From Uloborus plumipes (lineage: Eukaryota > Arthropoda > Arachnida > Araneae > Uloboridae), in NCBI GenBank assembly GCA_038373865.1, contig JAXGGA010005215.1, positions 16,202-80,201 of the forward strand: 64,000 bases of DNA, read 5' to 3'. Position 1 is the stretch's first letter; every line of letters begins with the position of its first letter. Both the position numbers and the translations under genes were made by a program. This document shows positions 11,429 through 26,400 of this stretch, one piece after another. Under the pieces are notes generated by a model. It was not told the origin of the DNA, did no database searches, and saw nothing but the letters and a program-made list of their open reading frames with translations.

Positions 11429-14400
11429 CTAAAAAACATGTAAAGGAAAATTATTTTTTAAGAAATGCAATAACTTAGATTTCAGAATTGTTCTTTGTGG
11501 GGGAAAAAAAACTATATGCTAAGCTAAAGAGGATATAAGTTCATGTGCAGCATTTTGACTTGATACACCTTCACCCTAAATTCCTCATATAGATATAGTA
11601 AAGTAGCTTACAAACAATTATAGTACCTAATTTTCAGTTTAAGCAAAGTGTTGTTTTGAATCATATTAGAATCATTTTGAAAGAAAAAGGATAGGGTCTT
11701 AGAATTTTTTTTACAAATGTGCAAATAATATTTTCTTTGTGTTGCTATTTTTATGTATTACTGACACCATGGGGGTGGGGGGGGGGGGGGGGCCTCAAAG
11801 AAAGATGAACTGGTTTGTTGCAGATGTCTATAGAATGTGATACTCAAAAAGTTGGATTTTAAAGTAGGGATAAATGATTTTGTCCTTCTCAAATCTAGAA
11901 GGGTACTTCTGTAATCAACATAGATTTTTAAGCCTCTATATGTGAATGCTTTTTTTTGTAAGAAGTATAATCTCTATACTGTTTCAAAATATTTAAATCA
12001 TATTTTTATTAGAGAACTATCGATTTTAGCAACAGGGTTGTTAGAACTTTAATAAAATATCATAGTTCTTTGAGGTTCAGATTTTATGTCTAAGACTGTT
12101 TGAAATTACATACTGTGTAACATTCTTCTAATAATTGAAACAATTATTTTTTTAAAAGATAAATTTAGTATTTTTTTTTCTAAAAAATTACATTAATTGG
12201 AAAATTTTAGATTTCTCATAGATGTTATTGAAGAAAAATATATTAAAAAAACATTATTTATTCATTTATTTTGTTATTGAAAATATAAATACAAAATACA
12301 AGTACTTACATAGTAAAAAATGAATGGGACTCTTGATTTATATCAATCAAATTATTGGCATTAGCATGATGAATAAGACTGCCATTGGGATGAAAAATTA
12401 CAGACTCAACAGGGAACTCATAAGTATCCAGACAAGTGCTTGCGAGCTTGGAAATTCTCGGATCGAAATGATGAACATAATCCTAAATAAATAAATTTAA
12501 TACAGATAATATTAGACTGCATCAAAGGTGAATATTTACTCATTTATGTTACATTGATGATAATTTTTTTCTTCTCTCCCCCCCCCCCCCAGAGATAATA
12601 GCACTTAGTATAACACAGACTTGCTAACCTTACAAAATGAAAAAGCAGGAGAAACAAACAAAAAGGAGGAGAAATATTTGTAGCTTGAGGAACAAGATGA
12701 ATAATAGTGCAAAATTGATGAATTTCATGTTCTTAGACAAAAATTATATGAAAATAATTAACAAAAATACAACATTTATGTATTTAAGGATAAATTTTTG
12801 AAGATAATTCAAACATTAAAGTATTGATTTATGCTATTTTTTTTCTAGTTTATTGACTACATTATTTGAAACAACTTTCTTCAGTTTAGCAATATGTTAT
12901 AAAGCAGTGGTTCCCAACCTGGGGATGACTTCTCAAAGGGGCGGTAAATTCTTAAGGGGCGATGGGTATTTAGAATAGTAAACAGTAGTGATAAAAGGGT
13001 AGTGAACACTGAAATTGTGAACATGCACGAAAACAGTTGTTCAAAGCTCAGACAATTAATCACAAGTTAAGAAAGAAACAAATTAAAGTTCAAGAGCTTC
13101 CTCCTTGCACCTCGAATGAACCTTAGGAAGTATTTTGACATTCACTGTCAATTTTATGAGTTTTCAGATTTCAAATTTATTTTCTTTCAAATTTTTAGTC
13201 AAATTTCAAATTTCAATGATTTTAATTTCCCAGATTCCAGTGTAGAAAAGAGAAGAATTACTTGAAAAATGTACTTCTGTTTTTAAAAATCAGGTCAATG
13301 ATCTTAGTTAAATGTTACCCTTCAAATGCTTATCAGTTCACTTTGCGAAAGAAAAAAAATTAAAAGTATTTTATTTATTTATTAATATTTTTAGTTTAAA
13401 AGTGATTGGTTATAATTGCTTTATTGCGCACATTTTACTTCAAATTAAAGAGGTACTTATACTTCTAATAATATCGATGTTCACTTGCACCAACTTATGG
13501 TTTTTTCAAGGGAGTAAGGGCAATAGGTGTCAGGCAGCGTCTTGAAGAAGGCGAAGAACTCAAAAAGGTTGGGAAACAGTTATAGAGGAAAACTTTAAAT
13601 TCAATAAAATTTATTCAATCATATTATAATTAGCAATTGATAATCAATTCAAATTGTGAGTCAATTGACCCCTTCTCCTTCTTCCCCTGACTTTAGGATA
13701 TTAATGCATTTACATATAAGTAGGCCTGATGTTTGCTGTTTTTTGATATAATTTACATTAGGTATATGTGAATTATATCTAAATCTATGCCCACCCCGGC
13801 CTCTTCGGAAAACTTTGAATGGACCCGCTTGCCCAAGCATCTTAAAATCAAGTACTAGTTTCTTATGCACACATAATTAGTGCAAAATTTATCATTAAAA
13901 ACATCACAGTGCAGAATATGATTAAGAATAGAAATAGAAAATGAATACTTGATCTCATCCACACACAATAAATGAAATAAACAATTTCATTAATTTTAAT
14001 TAGTTAAAAATAAACTACACACTTAATCAGTGCAAAATTTACCACTAAAAGATATCACATAGCATAATATGATTAGGAACATAGGTAAGTAATATTTGAT
14101 TCCCCACATACAATATAATAATACAATTAGCAACTTCAATGGCACAATTATTTTGAAATACTTTACCAAGACAGTTACATACCTCAAGGTCAGCAACAAG
14201 TGACCAAAAGCTAACAAAATGAGTTTGTAAAAGATTTATTATAGGCGGACTTGCGAGTGCAGTTTCTCGTAAAGTCCGCCCTGATCCTCAGCAAGATTGA
14301 TCATCCAGATTTCCCCACAGAATTATACCATGAACTAATTTTGATTCATTCATGGCAATTTGGAAGGCCTCAATTATATTGTAGTATTTTACCTGAAAGA

Positions 14401-17400
14401 GACATGATCAGAAGACATTATACAGGATCATCTAAAAGGGGGTGAAGAAGGGCTGAGAGGAATTGTCTTTAAATTAAAAAAAAAGCAACATACTGCAAAC
14501 AATAACATAAAATATTAACCTTTTGGAACCGGGCAGTTTTTTAAGAAATTTTTCTTTCGACCCAGGTAGTACGACAGTTGAACCACAGATTTCTTTTCAA
14601 TCGAAAAGAGAAGGTATAAACTGTCGTACTAGTCGTATGAAACCTTGAAAAAATCCCCGGCGCCAATGGGTTCAACTGAAAATCTCAACCCCGTCCTCTA
14701 AAAAAAAAAATAGTTACGGTACAGCATGTGTACTGCCCGGCTCCTAAAAGTTAAGCAAAAATAATAATAATAATAATAAAGACACACCCAGAAAGCTTGA
14801 AATTTCGAACATATTCCTTTTTCATAATTTTTCATGTTGCATTGTACATAATGCTGGATACTTTTAGGCAAAGTATGAAATATGTGAATAATTAAATACT
14901 TTAAACAGGCATTGTATATAATACCTAGGCATTCTATAAAGAGACAAGCTCTATTCAATTATAAAATAAGAAAAGGTCCTGATAAGGCTATTATGTAAAT
15001 GCACCCGAAAAAAGAAACAACTAGCCCCACAAGCACATGCCTTTAAAAATCAAAATATAGGTTAGGTAACGAAATGTAAATGGTTTCAGCATAGGGTAAA
15101 AGGGGTGCACAATCTATCTCTATATAAAAACACCATAGAGCTAAACATCTACTTATATTAAAAACTGAGTATCTTTCTAACTATCTTTCTTTCTATCTAT
15201 GTCACGCTTCTTTCTCCTGAACGCCAATGAACTGAAAGTCGAACCAGGTACCGATAGATAGGTAATTTGTCAGGCTTCATTAATTTCAATCTATATAATT
15301 ATACGATTTTAATTAGCGAAGATATCAATTAATAAGTAGTCAAGTTTAAAGCAATTAAGCCTAATAAATGATTAAATATGAAATCCATTCTTGCAAACCG
15401 TCGTTTCTATGAAACAGTGATAACAATGATAATGAGAATTTTGAATGAAGGCTTAACTAAATCAAACACGAAACTCATAAGCGAGCCACTTACGTAGAAT
15501 TTTTATCGCTAGCTACTTGTAATATTTTGAAACATTCATTTGTTGAAAAACCATCTACTTATATTAAAAACTGAGTGTCTATGTCTGCTTTTTTTCTTTG
15601 AGCGAGCTGAACTTACTGAAACTCTCCTCACCATCTTGAAGGCGTGTAGCATCTCAATAATTCGAATGATTTTTTATATAGGAAAAAAGTAAAGGCGTGA
15701 AGCGCCTGTTAGCGAGCCGCCTTGGCGGGGAGTACTTTCTTGAAATTTTTCTCACTACTTTCAAGGCACGAAGTGCCCGTGCAACGGCGGGCCACGTACG
15801 TGGTATGTCTTGAAATTGAATGAACATTAAATTATATCAAATAATATAACTTCAGAATGAGGTAAAAGTTAGAGGGGGGGGGGGTGCACGTTATGCACCA
15901 ACATGCCGCAGGAAGCTAATCTAGCTGCCCTGGCAGCTAGTTAACTATTAAATTTTGTGTAAAACATCAAAAACCAAAATATTTACTTTCATAGAGCAAT
16001 GATGCACATGCTCAGCTTTTGACATACCAGAAGCCACTGGGCTGGCTAAAATAGTTGCCAATTGTGTGCTGTAATATTCTATTTTATGACTTTTTGACAA
16101 AATACATTTATCTTTTTTCTTAACTGAGCTATTTCAAAGGAAATAACTTAACTGCAGAAATTTTAGCTCCGCTCTCCTCTATTTTATCTTTCTGAGTATC
16201 TTTCTTTCTTTCTATCTATCTATGTCACGCTTCTTCCTCCTGAACGCCAATGAACTGAAAGTCGAACCAGGTACCGATAGATAGGTAATTTTTCAGGCTT
16301 CATTAGTTTCAATTTATATAATTATACGATTTTAATTAGCGAAGATATCAATTAATAAGTAGTCAAATTTAAAGCGATTAAGCCTAATAAATGATTAAAC
16401 TTCCAAGACATTTATTTCTTACCGTTGCCATTTTTAATTAAAACGTTAATTAAATTATTGAACTATTTAAAATTCCAAGATATTTATTTCTTTCCGTTGC
16501 GATTTTAAATTAAATGGTTAATTAATTGAGTTTTTTAAAATGAAAGAGTGTAATTTTTTTCCATTGTCATTTTGAATACGTGTTATAACAAAGTTCTAAC
16601 AATTGTTTTTATTCTAATTATTAATGACATATTTTTTCTCTGGTACCATTTTGAAAATGTGTTTTTAAATAAAATTGCAATTGCTGTTTTTAGAAGGGAC
16701 TTTTTTTGGCTGCGATCCAAATATTAAAAGAACTTTTTCGTTTAGAATTTTGCAATTAATTTTACAGAAAGAAAGTGGTTTGGAAATAATTGTTTTTGGA
16801 AAGGAATTTTATTTGTTATTTAGGGAGAGTGCTAAGTATGCGCTACTTGATATCGTCTTTATTTTTAGGGAAGCATGTGCAAATAATTCGATTGATTCTT
16901 TGATGCAGGAAAGCTTTTTAGCAAGCCGCTTTAGCGGGGAGTAGTTGATTAAAAAAAAATCCTTGGTACTATAAAGGCGAGCAGCCTTGGCGGCGAGTAG
17001 TTCATTGAAACTTTCCTCACTACTGTAAAGGCGAGCCGCCTTGACGGCGAGTAAACTGTTTAAACTTTCCTCATTACTTTAACCTTTTGGATCCGGGCTG
17101 TTTTTTAGAAATTTTTCTTTCGACCCAGGTAGTACAGCAGTTGAACCACAGATTTCTTTTTTAGTGAAAAGAGAAGGTATAAACTGTCGTACCAGACGTA
17201 TGAAATCTTGAAAAAACCCCCGGCTCCAAAGGGTTCGAGTGAAAATCTCAACCCCGTCCTCTAAAAAAAATAGAGTTACGGTACAGCATGTGTACCGCCC
17301 GGCTCCTAAAGGTTAAAGGCGAGCCGCCTTGGTGGCGAGTAGTTTTCTCAAACTGCCTTCACTACATTACAGCCCGTGCAACGCCGGGCCACGCAGCTAG

Positions 17401-20400
17401 TTTAGTTTTAAAATTTGAATTTTCAGAAAATTTACTCTAAGAAAAAAGTGCTAAAGTTTCAGTGAAAAATAGGAAAAAGGGGAAATCTGCCGAACAATGA
17501 AAAATTGGCAACACTGTAGTTAAATGGTCATAAACATCAAAATTTGATTTGTGAATAAATTATCTTTCAATTTAAATATTTTCAGCATTTACAGTTTTTA
17601 TTCAATTGTTTTGATAAATCAAATAAATAAATAAATAAATAAATTAAAAAAAACTAAAAAAAAGTATTTACAAAAGCAATACATTACTTTTTTAAATGGG
17701 TAAAATTCCAATTCTAAGATGTGTAAAGCTTCATTTATAGCAATTTCTCTTTTCCATTCGATAGCTGATATATTTTGGTCAGCTCCCTTTTTGTCATCAT
17801 TTGCAGCTGATATGGCAGAAGATACCAGAGACATTTGAGGAATATGTCCTATGTCAACTTCCATATTTTCCTGTTTAGGACCATTAAGCCATTCCATGTC
17901 TACAGAGCAAAAAGATAAAATGCAACAAACACAAAAACATGTTTTTTTTTTCTTCACAAAACAATTATCTATATATTTTGGAAGAATACAAAACTAGTTT
18001 AAAATAATAATTAAAAGTACATTAAAGTAAAAAATCAGACGTTAAATTTTAGCGTTAAAGCATTAAGGAAGACATTACGTGTAGAATCAAGAGTTTTTCA
18101 AAAATTTCATTTTTTATGAAAATGAAAATTTTAAAATTAAATTTAAAAAAAAAAAAGTGAAAATAGGGGCAATTTTTGGAAAAAGACTGAATTAAGCTAA
18201 TTACTAAATCTTTTCAATGTTATGGTTACTCATAGATGGCAAGTGGTTGCCCTGTGTCTTGCTACAGTTATTCTGTCACAGCGAAAGCTAAGTGCTATTC
18301 TTCTAATTGGACATTTAGCATTCTAAGCTTGGAATTATAATCCAAATTCAAAGCCCATTTACTAATTCTGTAGCAATTCTTTGAACCCTTAACAATAAAT
18401 TGATATCTTTCTTAAGATAACGAGACCAAAACGGAACAGCATACTTCAAACAAGGTCTAACCCAACTTCTATACAAAGGCATACAAAGCACTTATGTATA
18501 GGTGCCCTATATAAAGGCACCAACTAATCCCCCTTTGCTATGCCACTGGCGAAATCCTGTTCAAATACAATGTGTTCCTGTTCCTGCTTGAACTATTTGT
18601 AAAACAATCATCCCAAGTTTTATTTGTAACTCCAAGTAACTTTTTGTGAACATTTTTCAACAACAAAAGGCAAAACAAATTTTTGATTGGAAATTAAAAA
18701 TTGTTGCACTTTCAAAAACTATAAAATGGTTTGAAAATTATTTAAATAAGGTGTGATTATGAAGGTCAGTTTATTCTTTCCAGAAAATAATGTATTGAGA
18801 TTATTGACAAACAACATGTTCTGGAATGTTGCCCCGATCGGTGGGGGGGGGGGGGGGGGGGGGGTCAGATCGGCTGCTTGGTTTCAATCACCAAGTTGCC
18901 TACCGCCAGACTTAGATAAAATGTAAAACTGTCTGCAAACTTAAATAATTTCTTTAAAATTTTCTGCAAAAAAAAGTGGGCTTCTGAATCCTAAAGTGCT
19001 ACCAACAACAAAAATATCAAGTTGTATGAAGTGCAGGTTCTACCATGAGGTTGGTTGTCAATCCGTCATGATTAATGAATGTGTCAGTTTCGTATGTAAC
19101 AAGCTACTGCCCCACAATGAACAAAATCAAGACATATTTCAGATAGAAAACTTCCTAAATTTATAACTTTTTTAACAAAATGCAAAAATTTTCTGCAAAC
19201 TTCGAAAGTTTTCTGCGAACGGCGTTCGCGAGTTCGTCTATATTATCTGGGTTTGCCTACCGCCAGGTAAAGAATTAAGTACATGGCTCTCTTGTCTTGA
19301 TATCCACTTATAGTTATGCCAAGTAATTGCAGGGAAATGTGCATGGAAAAAGTTTCACTTATGCTTGAGATGAAATTTTGAATTTGCTGTAAACAACTCA
19401 AATCAAGCTAAACAAACAAAATTTTTTACAGAAATTATGGCTAAAAATATCAAACCATCATTTGGAAACTAACTTTTTCATTGAAATACTTGATGTTACC
19501 AAAATCAGAAACATAAATAACAACCTATATTGTTTTCTTTTTTAAATGTGTTTAGTTATTTTTACTCAGTATACAATAGAGTGCAGATCAAGACTTATAA
19601 ACACATTGGGATTTCACTATTAGCTTAAAAATATAGTAGCATTTTTATTACAATGTATACATTATATCTAACTTGAACTGCATGAAAATTCACTTTATTT
19701 ACATTTATAATTCTAATCATCCCCAGAGGTCAAAGAAAACCAATTTTCCAACTAAAAGAAAACACAACTTTACCAAAAGAAAAAAAAAAAAAAAAAGGAA
19801 AAACATTCAATTCTCTTCTAGTAATTTATTACAAAATCTGAGAACCAAGTTGTAATAAAATTTTAAAATTCAATACTAAAATCAAATATAAGATTTCCTT
19901 TCGATGTTTTAAAGGAAGAAAGCAAACCAAGTTAAAAAAGCTGAAACATACCCACATTTAATCGCTTATTTGGCACTTCCATGTGAAAAAATTTAACTAC
20001 AGAAGCATCTTTGTTGATGATTATTCTTCCATTAAATTGAGATGGAGTAAACCAGAAAGGATGAAGAGGTGGTTTGTTCAACTGAAATTCTGCATGTACC
20101 CTTGAAGAAACAAGATTTTAAGCAGAAAATAAGTAGAATATGTAAAACAGACATAAACATTATTACAACACTAAATATACATTTGTTATTAAAAATAAAT
20201 AGCTGTATTCACAAAAGAGCATTCATGTGACTAAATATTGATATATTTATCAGTTTTCATATTTAATCTATGCAATAAATACAGTAACCCCTCGTTATAT
20301 CGCGCATTTCGGGGGACAAGAAAAAAGCGCGATATATCCGAAAGCGCGATATAACCGAGGTCATTAAATCTATTTTCTATCCAGCATGCAAGTAAATTAT

Positions 20401-23400
20401 CCATACACATATATAAAAATTCATTTATTCATCTTGAAATCTTGAGTTTCATCTGGTAGCATTTTCTAGTAGAGAGCAGCTTCATCCGCATTATAGATTT
20501 GCTCATCTACCAAGTCTAGCTCAACAATTTTTCGATTCAATTCATCAGGAAAACATGCTGCTGCTGTATGTAGGCTCATCGCTTTTCCCCGCAAATTTGT
20601 AATTGGCCAATACCGTGTCTTTTTTGCAACAAAAATAAATGAGAAAGAGACCTTTTCTGAGAACCTTACATATTTTCTCAAAAATGGTTTCGAACTAAAA
20701 GTTTTTTTTTGGGGGGAGACAAAAGAAAAGAGCGATATATCCGAATGAGCGATATAACGAGGCGCGATATAACGAGGGGCTACTGTAATTTTAACTTTAC
20801 ATACATCCATGGAATGCAAGAAAATAGAGATTGATAGGTTTTCTAATCATATCTAAATACATGAAATTGATTTTGTGTGTATATTATTTCTTCTTAACTA
20901 TATGAGCACTAGTTTGTAAAACTGAGTATGACGATATTTTTTTTTTGTCGTGTGCTAGTTAGGCTGGCAATTTGGGGTGCGCTGCTTCACTTTTCCAACT
21001 GTACCGTTATTTGGTGTGAAGTCCAACTTCCACAGTACATGCATGCCAAAGGAACCCGTTTATAGGGTAGGCAACCTTTCACACAACAACACATTCATAC
21101 AAAGAAAGGACAGGAGAGAGAAAGCACATCCATGCCCAAGCCGGGACTCGAACCCGGGACCACACCATCCATGGCAGACTACTCTGACCACTAGACAAGG
21201 TGGCCGGCGACGATAAAAATATGCAACTTTTAAGGAGTTGGATAAAGTTGTATAAATAACATCGCATTAGTACAAGTATGTAAAAGAATTAAATAGTCTT
21301 GTGTCTGTCATTCAGAAATAAATTCCAATAAGGATAGTTCACAGCATTTCTGTGATTTTTTTTTTCATTTTGACGAAGTGTCCTGAAAACAAAAACAAAA
21401 AAAGCATCGATCAGGAATTACCCTCACAAACTCGCTGACCTGGAATTTGTACCTATAAAGTCTGGGGTACAGGGTTGGCAAAAACCCAGGTTTTTCTACA
21501 AAAACCCAACCCACCAGGGTTTTTGCGGAGTTTTGTATGTTAAAGTTTTATTTCTTATGCGAGTATTGGTATATAATGTATGCATTCCTTCAAATAAAAA
21601 TATATTTATTAAGTTAAAGTTCTGAATTGCATTTAATCAATGTCAATCAATTAATAATTAATATTATTAACAATATCATCAACCGAATTGTAATATTTAA
21701 TGTGTATATTTAAGAAGCTTTGGACAATGGTTTCAGCTATGAACTTTTATCATTTGTCTTTTACGAAATAGAAGAACTGTTGCAAATGGGCTTTCCTATA
21801 AATTCAGGAATATTTAGGGGGTGAAAGTTTCAAAAACTTAAATTGATACCATTAAAAAATTAAAACCATTTGCACTTGTTTATTAATAGAAATAATCATC
21901 TTTTCTTATTAAGTAGCCTGCTTCAATATCTAGTCATGTCATTTGCATGTTTTTTATATGGCATATCTCAATGATAAGTGTGTTTCTGAGATAAGGGAAG
22001 TGTCTCCCCCCCCTCTTATTTCCAAAACGAAAACTGATTAATTTCAGATGGGGAGGGGGAAAGGGGGATGCCTTATTGATTTTTTTTTTTTTTGAAATAA
22101 TCTTAAGAAAAAACTAGATTAACATTACAACTTTGCAAGAATTATAAATTTATTAATAAATGCTTGTCATAATATTTTAGTAGTAATAAACTGCGTGGGG
22201 ACGCATTTCCTTTGTATTTTTTAAATCAAAGAAAAGGTTTAGTGCTTGAAGTCAGTGGTATGGTACCTCTATAATATAGCACTTGAAAATCATCATGTAC
22301 TAAATGCAGTAGGGTTAGAAGAAATGAAGAGCAAAACTTTATTTTTCTTGCTCCAGAATAAAAGCAAAAATTGCAGTATTTTATCATTATTTGACTTCTG
22401 TGTTGAATCAAAATTATCATAAAACATTAATTAAGCAATTTTTTTCCATCTACAAGAAGTTAATCAATGGTGCATTTTCAATTTATTTTAAAATTTGAAA
22501 TTTGCTATCAAAAAATAAATAAATAATAATAATAATAAGTATTTTGCAACAAAAAGTAGTATCATAGCTAGGAAAATTTTCTGGAGGATGACTTGAAAAT
22601 TGAAGAAATAATAATTATTTTATAAAATAAATAATTACTCTAAGAAAAATTGTCTCAAATAAACCTGATTTCTTAGTTATTTTTTATGTATAATTTAGAT
22701 GAGATATTATTATTGACTATATTTGTTGATAACTTAGAAATTAACAAAAACCCACTTTTGACAAAAACCCGGGTGGGTTTTTGTTGGTGGACCCGCCCAG
22801 AAAAACCCGCCCGGGTTTTTCTGGGCTGGGCCCACCTTTGCCAACCGTGGTGGGGTAGGGGGCAGAATCTCTAATTCTCTTTTTTTCCCTCAAAAATTTG
22901 GCGATATTATTGGATTTTAGCACTACAGATTAAATGACCTCTAAAATATGCCAAAAACGGCCTCAAAAATCAAGAATGATGACCACCATAGACCCCTTTC
23001 CGATTCAAAGTTCCATTTTTATGAAATAACATTAAAAAATACTATTTTTGGAACATTCAGCTTCTATTTTCATGAATTTAATCAATCCACTGAGTAAAAA
23101 GAAATCATTACTTTTTAACTCTGAAAAGTGACGGGGCAAGGTCTCTATGCTTTTGGAAGTGAGGGGCAGTCGCCCCTCTGTACGAGCCACCTATGCGGGT
23201 GGCCCTGCATGTTACTGTGAGTGAAAGACCGAAATGAAAGAAAGTTGAATGTCACTCTAGCGATTCACCAGAAATATTCTTTAATATGTGAAGGTTGATA
23301 TTCATTAGTTGAAGTTTACATTTACTATACTTCAGACTTTTACAGTAAAGTATATAACACTGATTAAAGCTTGGGAATAGAGAAATATAGTTCACCTTAC

Positions 23401-26400
23401 CTAAATATTATATCATAAAAATCTTCAGTGAAAGCTCTCAAAACAGCTACCGTTCCTTGAGGACCAAAACGACCCCAAAGAAAAGGTTGAGGATGGAAAA
23501 GACTGAGAAGGGCAAACAAGATATGGAACTTCTTCTCCACAATCGACGGAAAGTACCTTTCACTTGACAATGGAGTGGAATATTTTGAAAGTTTTGGTTC
23601 AATTATCCACCAAGGTATGCCAGGTTTTTCAATGTTCGTGCTCGGAAGGAATAACTTAAAGCTTCGGGCTCCAAAAGCGTGATTCATTTTAAATGGTCGA
23701 GTCCAATTTATCAATCCACTTAAAGGTCCTAATTCATTCTGGCAGGAATAGAAAAACATATTTCAAAAGTTTAGCAAAAAGTAAGTTTCAAAACTCATTA
23801 CAGCACACTTGTTACATAGAAACTTATACAAGGGTGGTTTCACGGCTGTAACTAGACTTTAGTCTCGGGGAGGGTTTTACCGTATAGATTTCTCATTAAA
23901 TCCGTATATGATCAATAAAATTTGACTACATATTCTATTTGTTTTTGTTACAATAGATGCTAAAAGGGCATTAAGATGAAAAATGTTTTGAAAAAAAAAG
24001 CATCTTTTCCCTGTAGGAAAAAATTGAATATCTTTGAATGACTCAAAAGGATAGGTGCGTTTACTCATGTACACAAATTCGAAGTAATACCCCTGAAATT
24101 TCTATTTTATGACACTTATGAAATGTCCTAAAGTTCATTACTTTCAATTGCAAAAAAAAATGGTGTTTTTGCTAGTGGTATTCGAAGTTTGAAGGGAAAA
24201 GGTGCATTGTTCTGTAAGAAGGGATGTTTGCGAAAACTACAATAAAAATAAATATTGCAGAAAAAACTTAATTTGTACATGTATTCAATAAGGATAATTT
24301 CACCTTTCAACTGCAATTTCTAAGTAAATGAGAAAATGAAAAGAAAACAGCAATGATAATTTCTTCAGAAAAAAAGTGCATGACAAGTATTTTTCGGAAT
24401 AGTTATTTGAAAAATTTTGGAGGGGGTTTGAACAATAAAAACCCACCTTTTATACAAGACGCTGAGTGGTTTACATTTGAGTAACAAGTGTGTATACACA
24501 ATTTTTATGAGCCAGGGCAAAAAAAAATTGAAAGTGCTAACCTTTGTCATCTTTCTGCAAGTTTTTATATCAAATAAAATGCAAAAATCGGGTGAATTTG
24601 CAGCCCACAAGAAATTGCCCCCCCCCCCCCCCAGATGTAGCATTATGTAAGAAGCCATAAAATGGTTTTGTTCTGTAAAGGTCTGAAAACCAGTTTTCAA
24701 ATAGACCATAACAGTTTCAAAAAAAGTTTTAGATTGCAGTGAAAATAAATTCTTTAAAATAATTTCAGTATGCACTTAGGAATGTATGCTATAAATATGA
24801 AAAGAAAGTAGATAAATTATATGCACAAATGGAAAACATGTTATGACATATAAGAACACACAATAAAATATACCAAGAGCTAAAATATAAGGGCTTTCCT
24901 TGCCTAAAACTTGCCTTAACAAAAGTCATCATTTTTTAACAAAAACATGCAACACTAAGCATCTATTCTTATCATCCCTTCTTTTCCTTTTTGATTTCTG
25001 CAAAAATCATCAGGGTGCCATAAGAAATTTTTATGGTTTATTCTGCCGTGTTGTGCTTTTTTTTGTAAATAGTTTTTCGTGTGAGGAGCGAACTCATGAA
25101 ACCAAGCGGAGGCACAACAACTTGGTACTACATATTCATCTTTTGCAATTTTTATATAAAAATTTAGCACCAAGGGGGAAAAAATTTTTGGAATTTAAAA
25201 AATACTACACTTGAATGTTTTCATATTTATAATACAAAATTTTCAATATTTTAAATGCCAAAACTCAAAATAGTGCAAGTCTGACCATTGAGGTCTTCCC
25301 TATTTTTGCATATTTCGCTCTTGTGAAATGAAGTTCACTCCTATAAAAATACGAAGGAGTATTTTAACCCCATGAAAAAAATCCTGGTTATATTTCTAGC
25401 AGCAATTTTCCTAATTAAATCAATAATGCCAAAAAATCAGTTAAAAAAAAACTGTTTTATAATTATCCTTAACACATAATATACACTGAATGGTGAAATT
25501 AAAAAAAATATATTTATAGATTATTGTCTGGAAAATATGGTACACAGTGCCAGGTTTTTCTATAAATGGTACAAGTTCCTTTCAATCTCAGGCTAACCTT
25601 TCAATTAGGAAAAATTATTATTTTAGCAGGGTAGTGGGAATTTGGAACAGTTTGCCAGAAGAGGGGTAAGTAGCAAGGGAGTTTATAGCTCTAAGCGGTC
25701 AACTGATCTTCATTGGGGACTATAAATTGACTAGGACCAGCCTAGCTAGGCTGGGAGCTTGTTGCTGGTTTTCACAGTTGTATTTCTATCTTCTATATTT
25801 CCGTGCCAGAGCAAAAACTTGGAGCTGCTGTAATTTAAAATCATTTTTCAAGTTCTTATAACGCATTTCAATGAAAAAAGAATAGAAATAATAAGGACCT
25901 AGAAGTTGTCACCCGAGGCAATTGCCTGGGCTTGCTCCCTCCAACTTTGACACTAATGGTACATGAATTGGGTTAAAATTGAAAAAATATAACTCAGAAC
26001 TAAAAAGGATGAAAATGAGAGAATTTAAACTGATTTAACTTGCACTTTATCATGTTTTATTTCACACATCTTGCGGTAAAAGACTTGACTTTCTAAATAT
26101 AGGATCTTAGTTTAAAGCTCTTTTTGTGCTCAGAATATGATTTATGTTTTATTTTACTTACAATTTTTTTGTTTTTAAAATCGATTTTGCAGATTACTGA
26201 AAAAATTCTGCATAAAAAGATGTGTGCACAAAATGATTGAGCATTTACGTTATTATCGAAGTTACATGTTTGATGAGATAAACATATACATTTGTTTTGC
26301 TTCTTTTAACACTTAAATAGTTTGTAAAATTGCATATCAAAAAAGTGATTAGAGAAATGTATTCGTTTTGTGTTGCATTTGATATTAATTAATCTCTACT

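Noticed and set aside
14251..14445. Plus-strand open frame over the selenocysteine exon
   Set aside because: It is the antisense shadow of SELENON exon 6, with no family match.
21135..21208. Possible tRNA gene on the minus strand (B box GGTTCGAGTCC)
   Set aside because: The acceptor arms do not pair, a long unrelated body and poly-A follow, and a target duplication flanks the whole unit; it is a SINE head.
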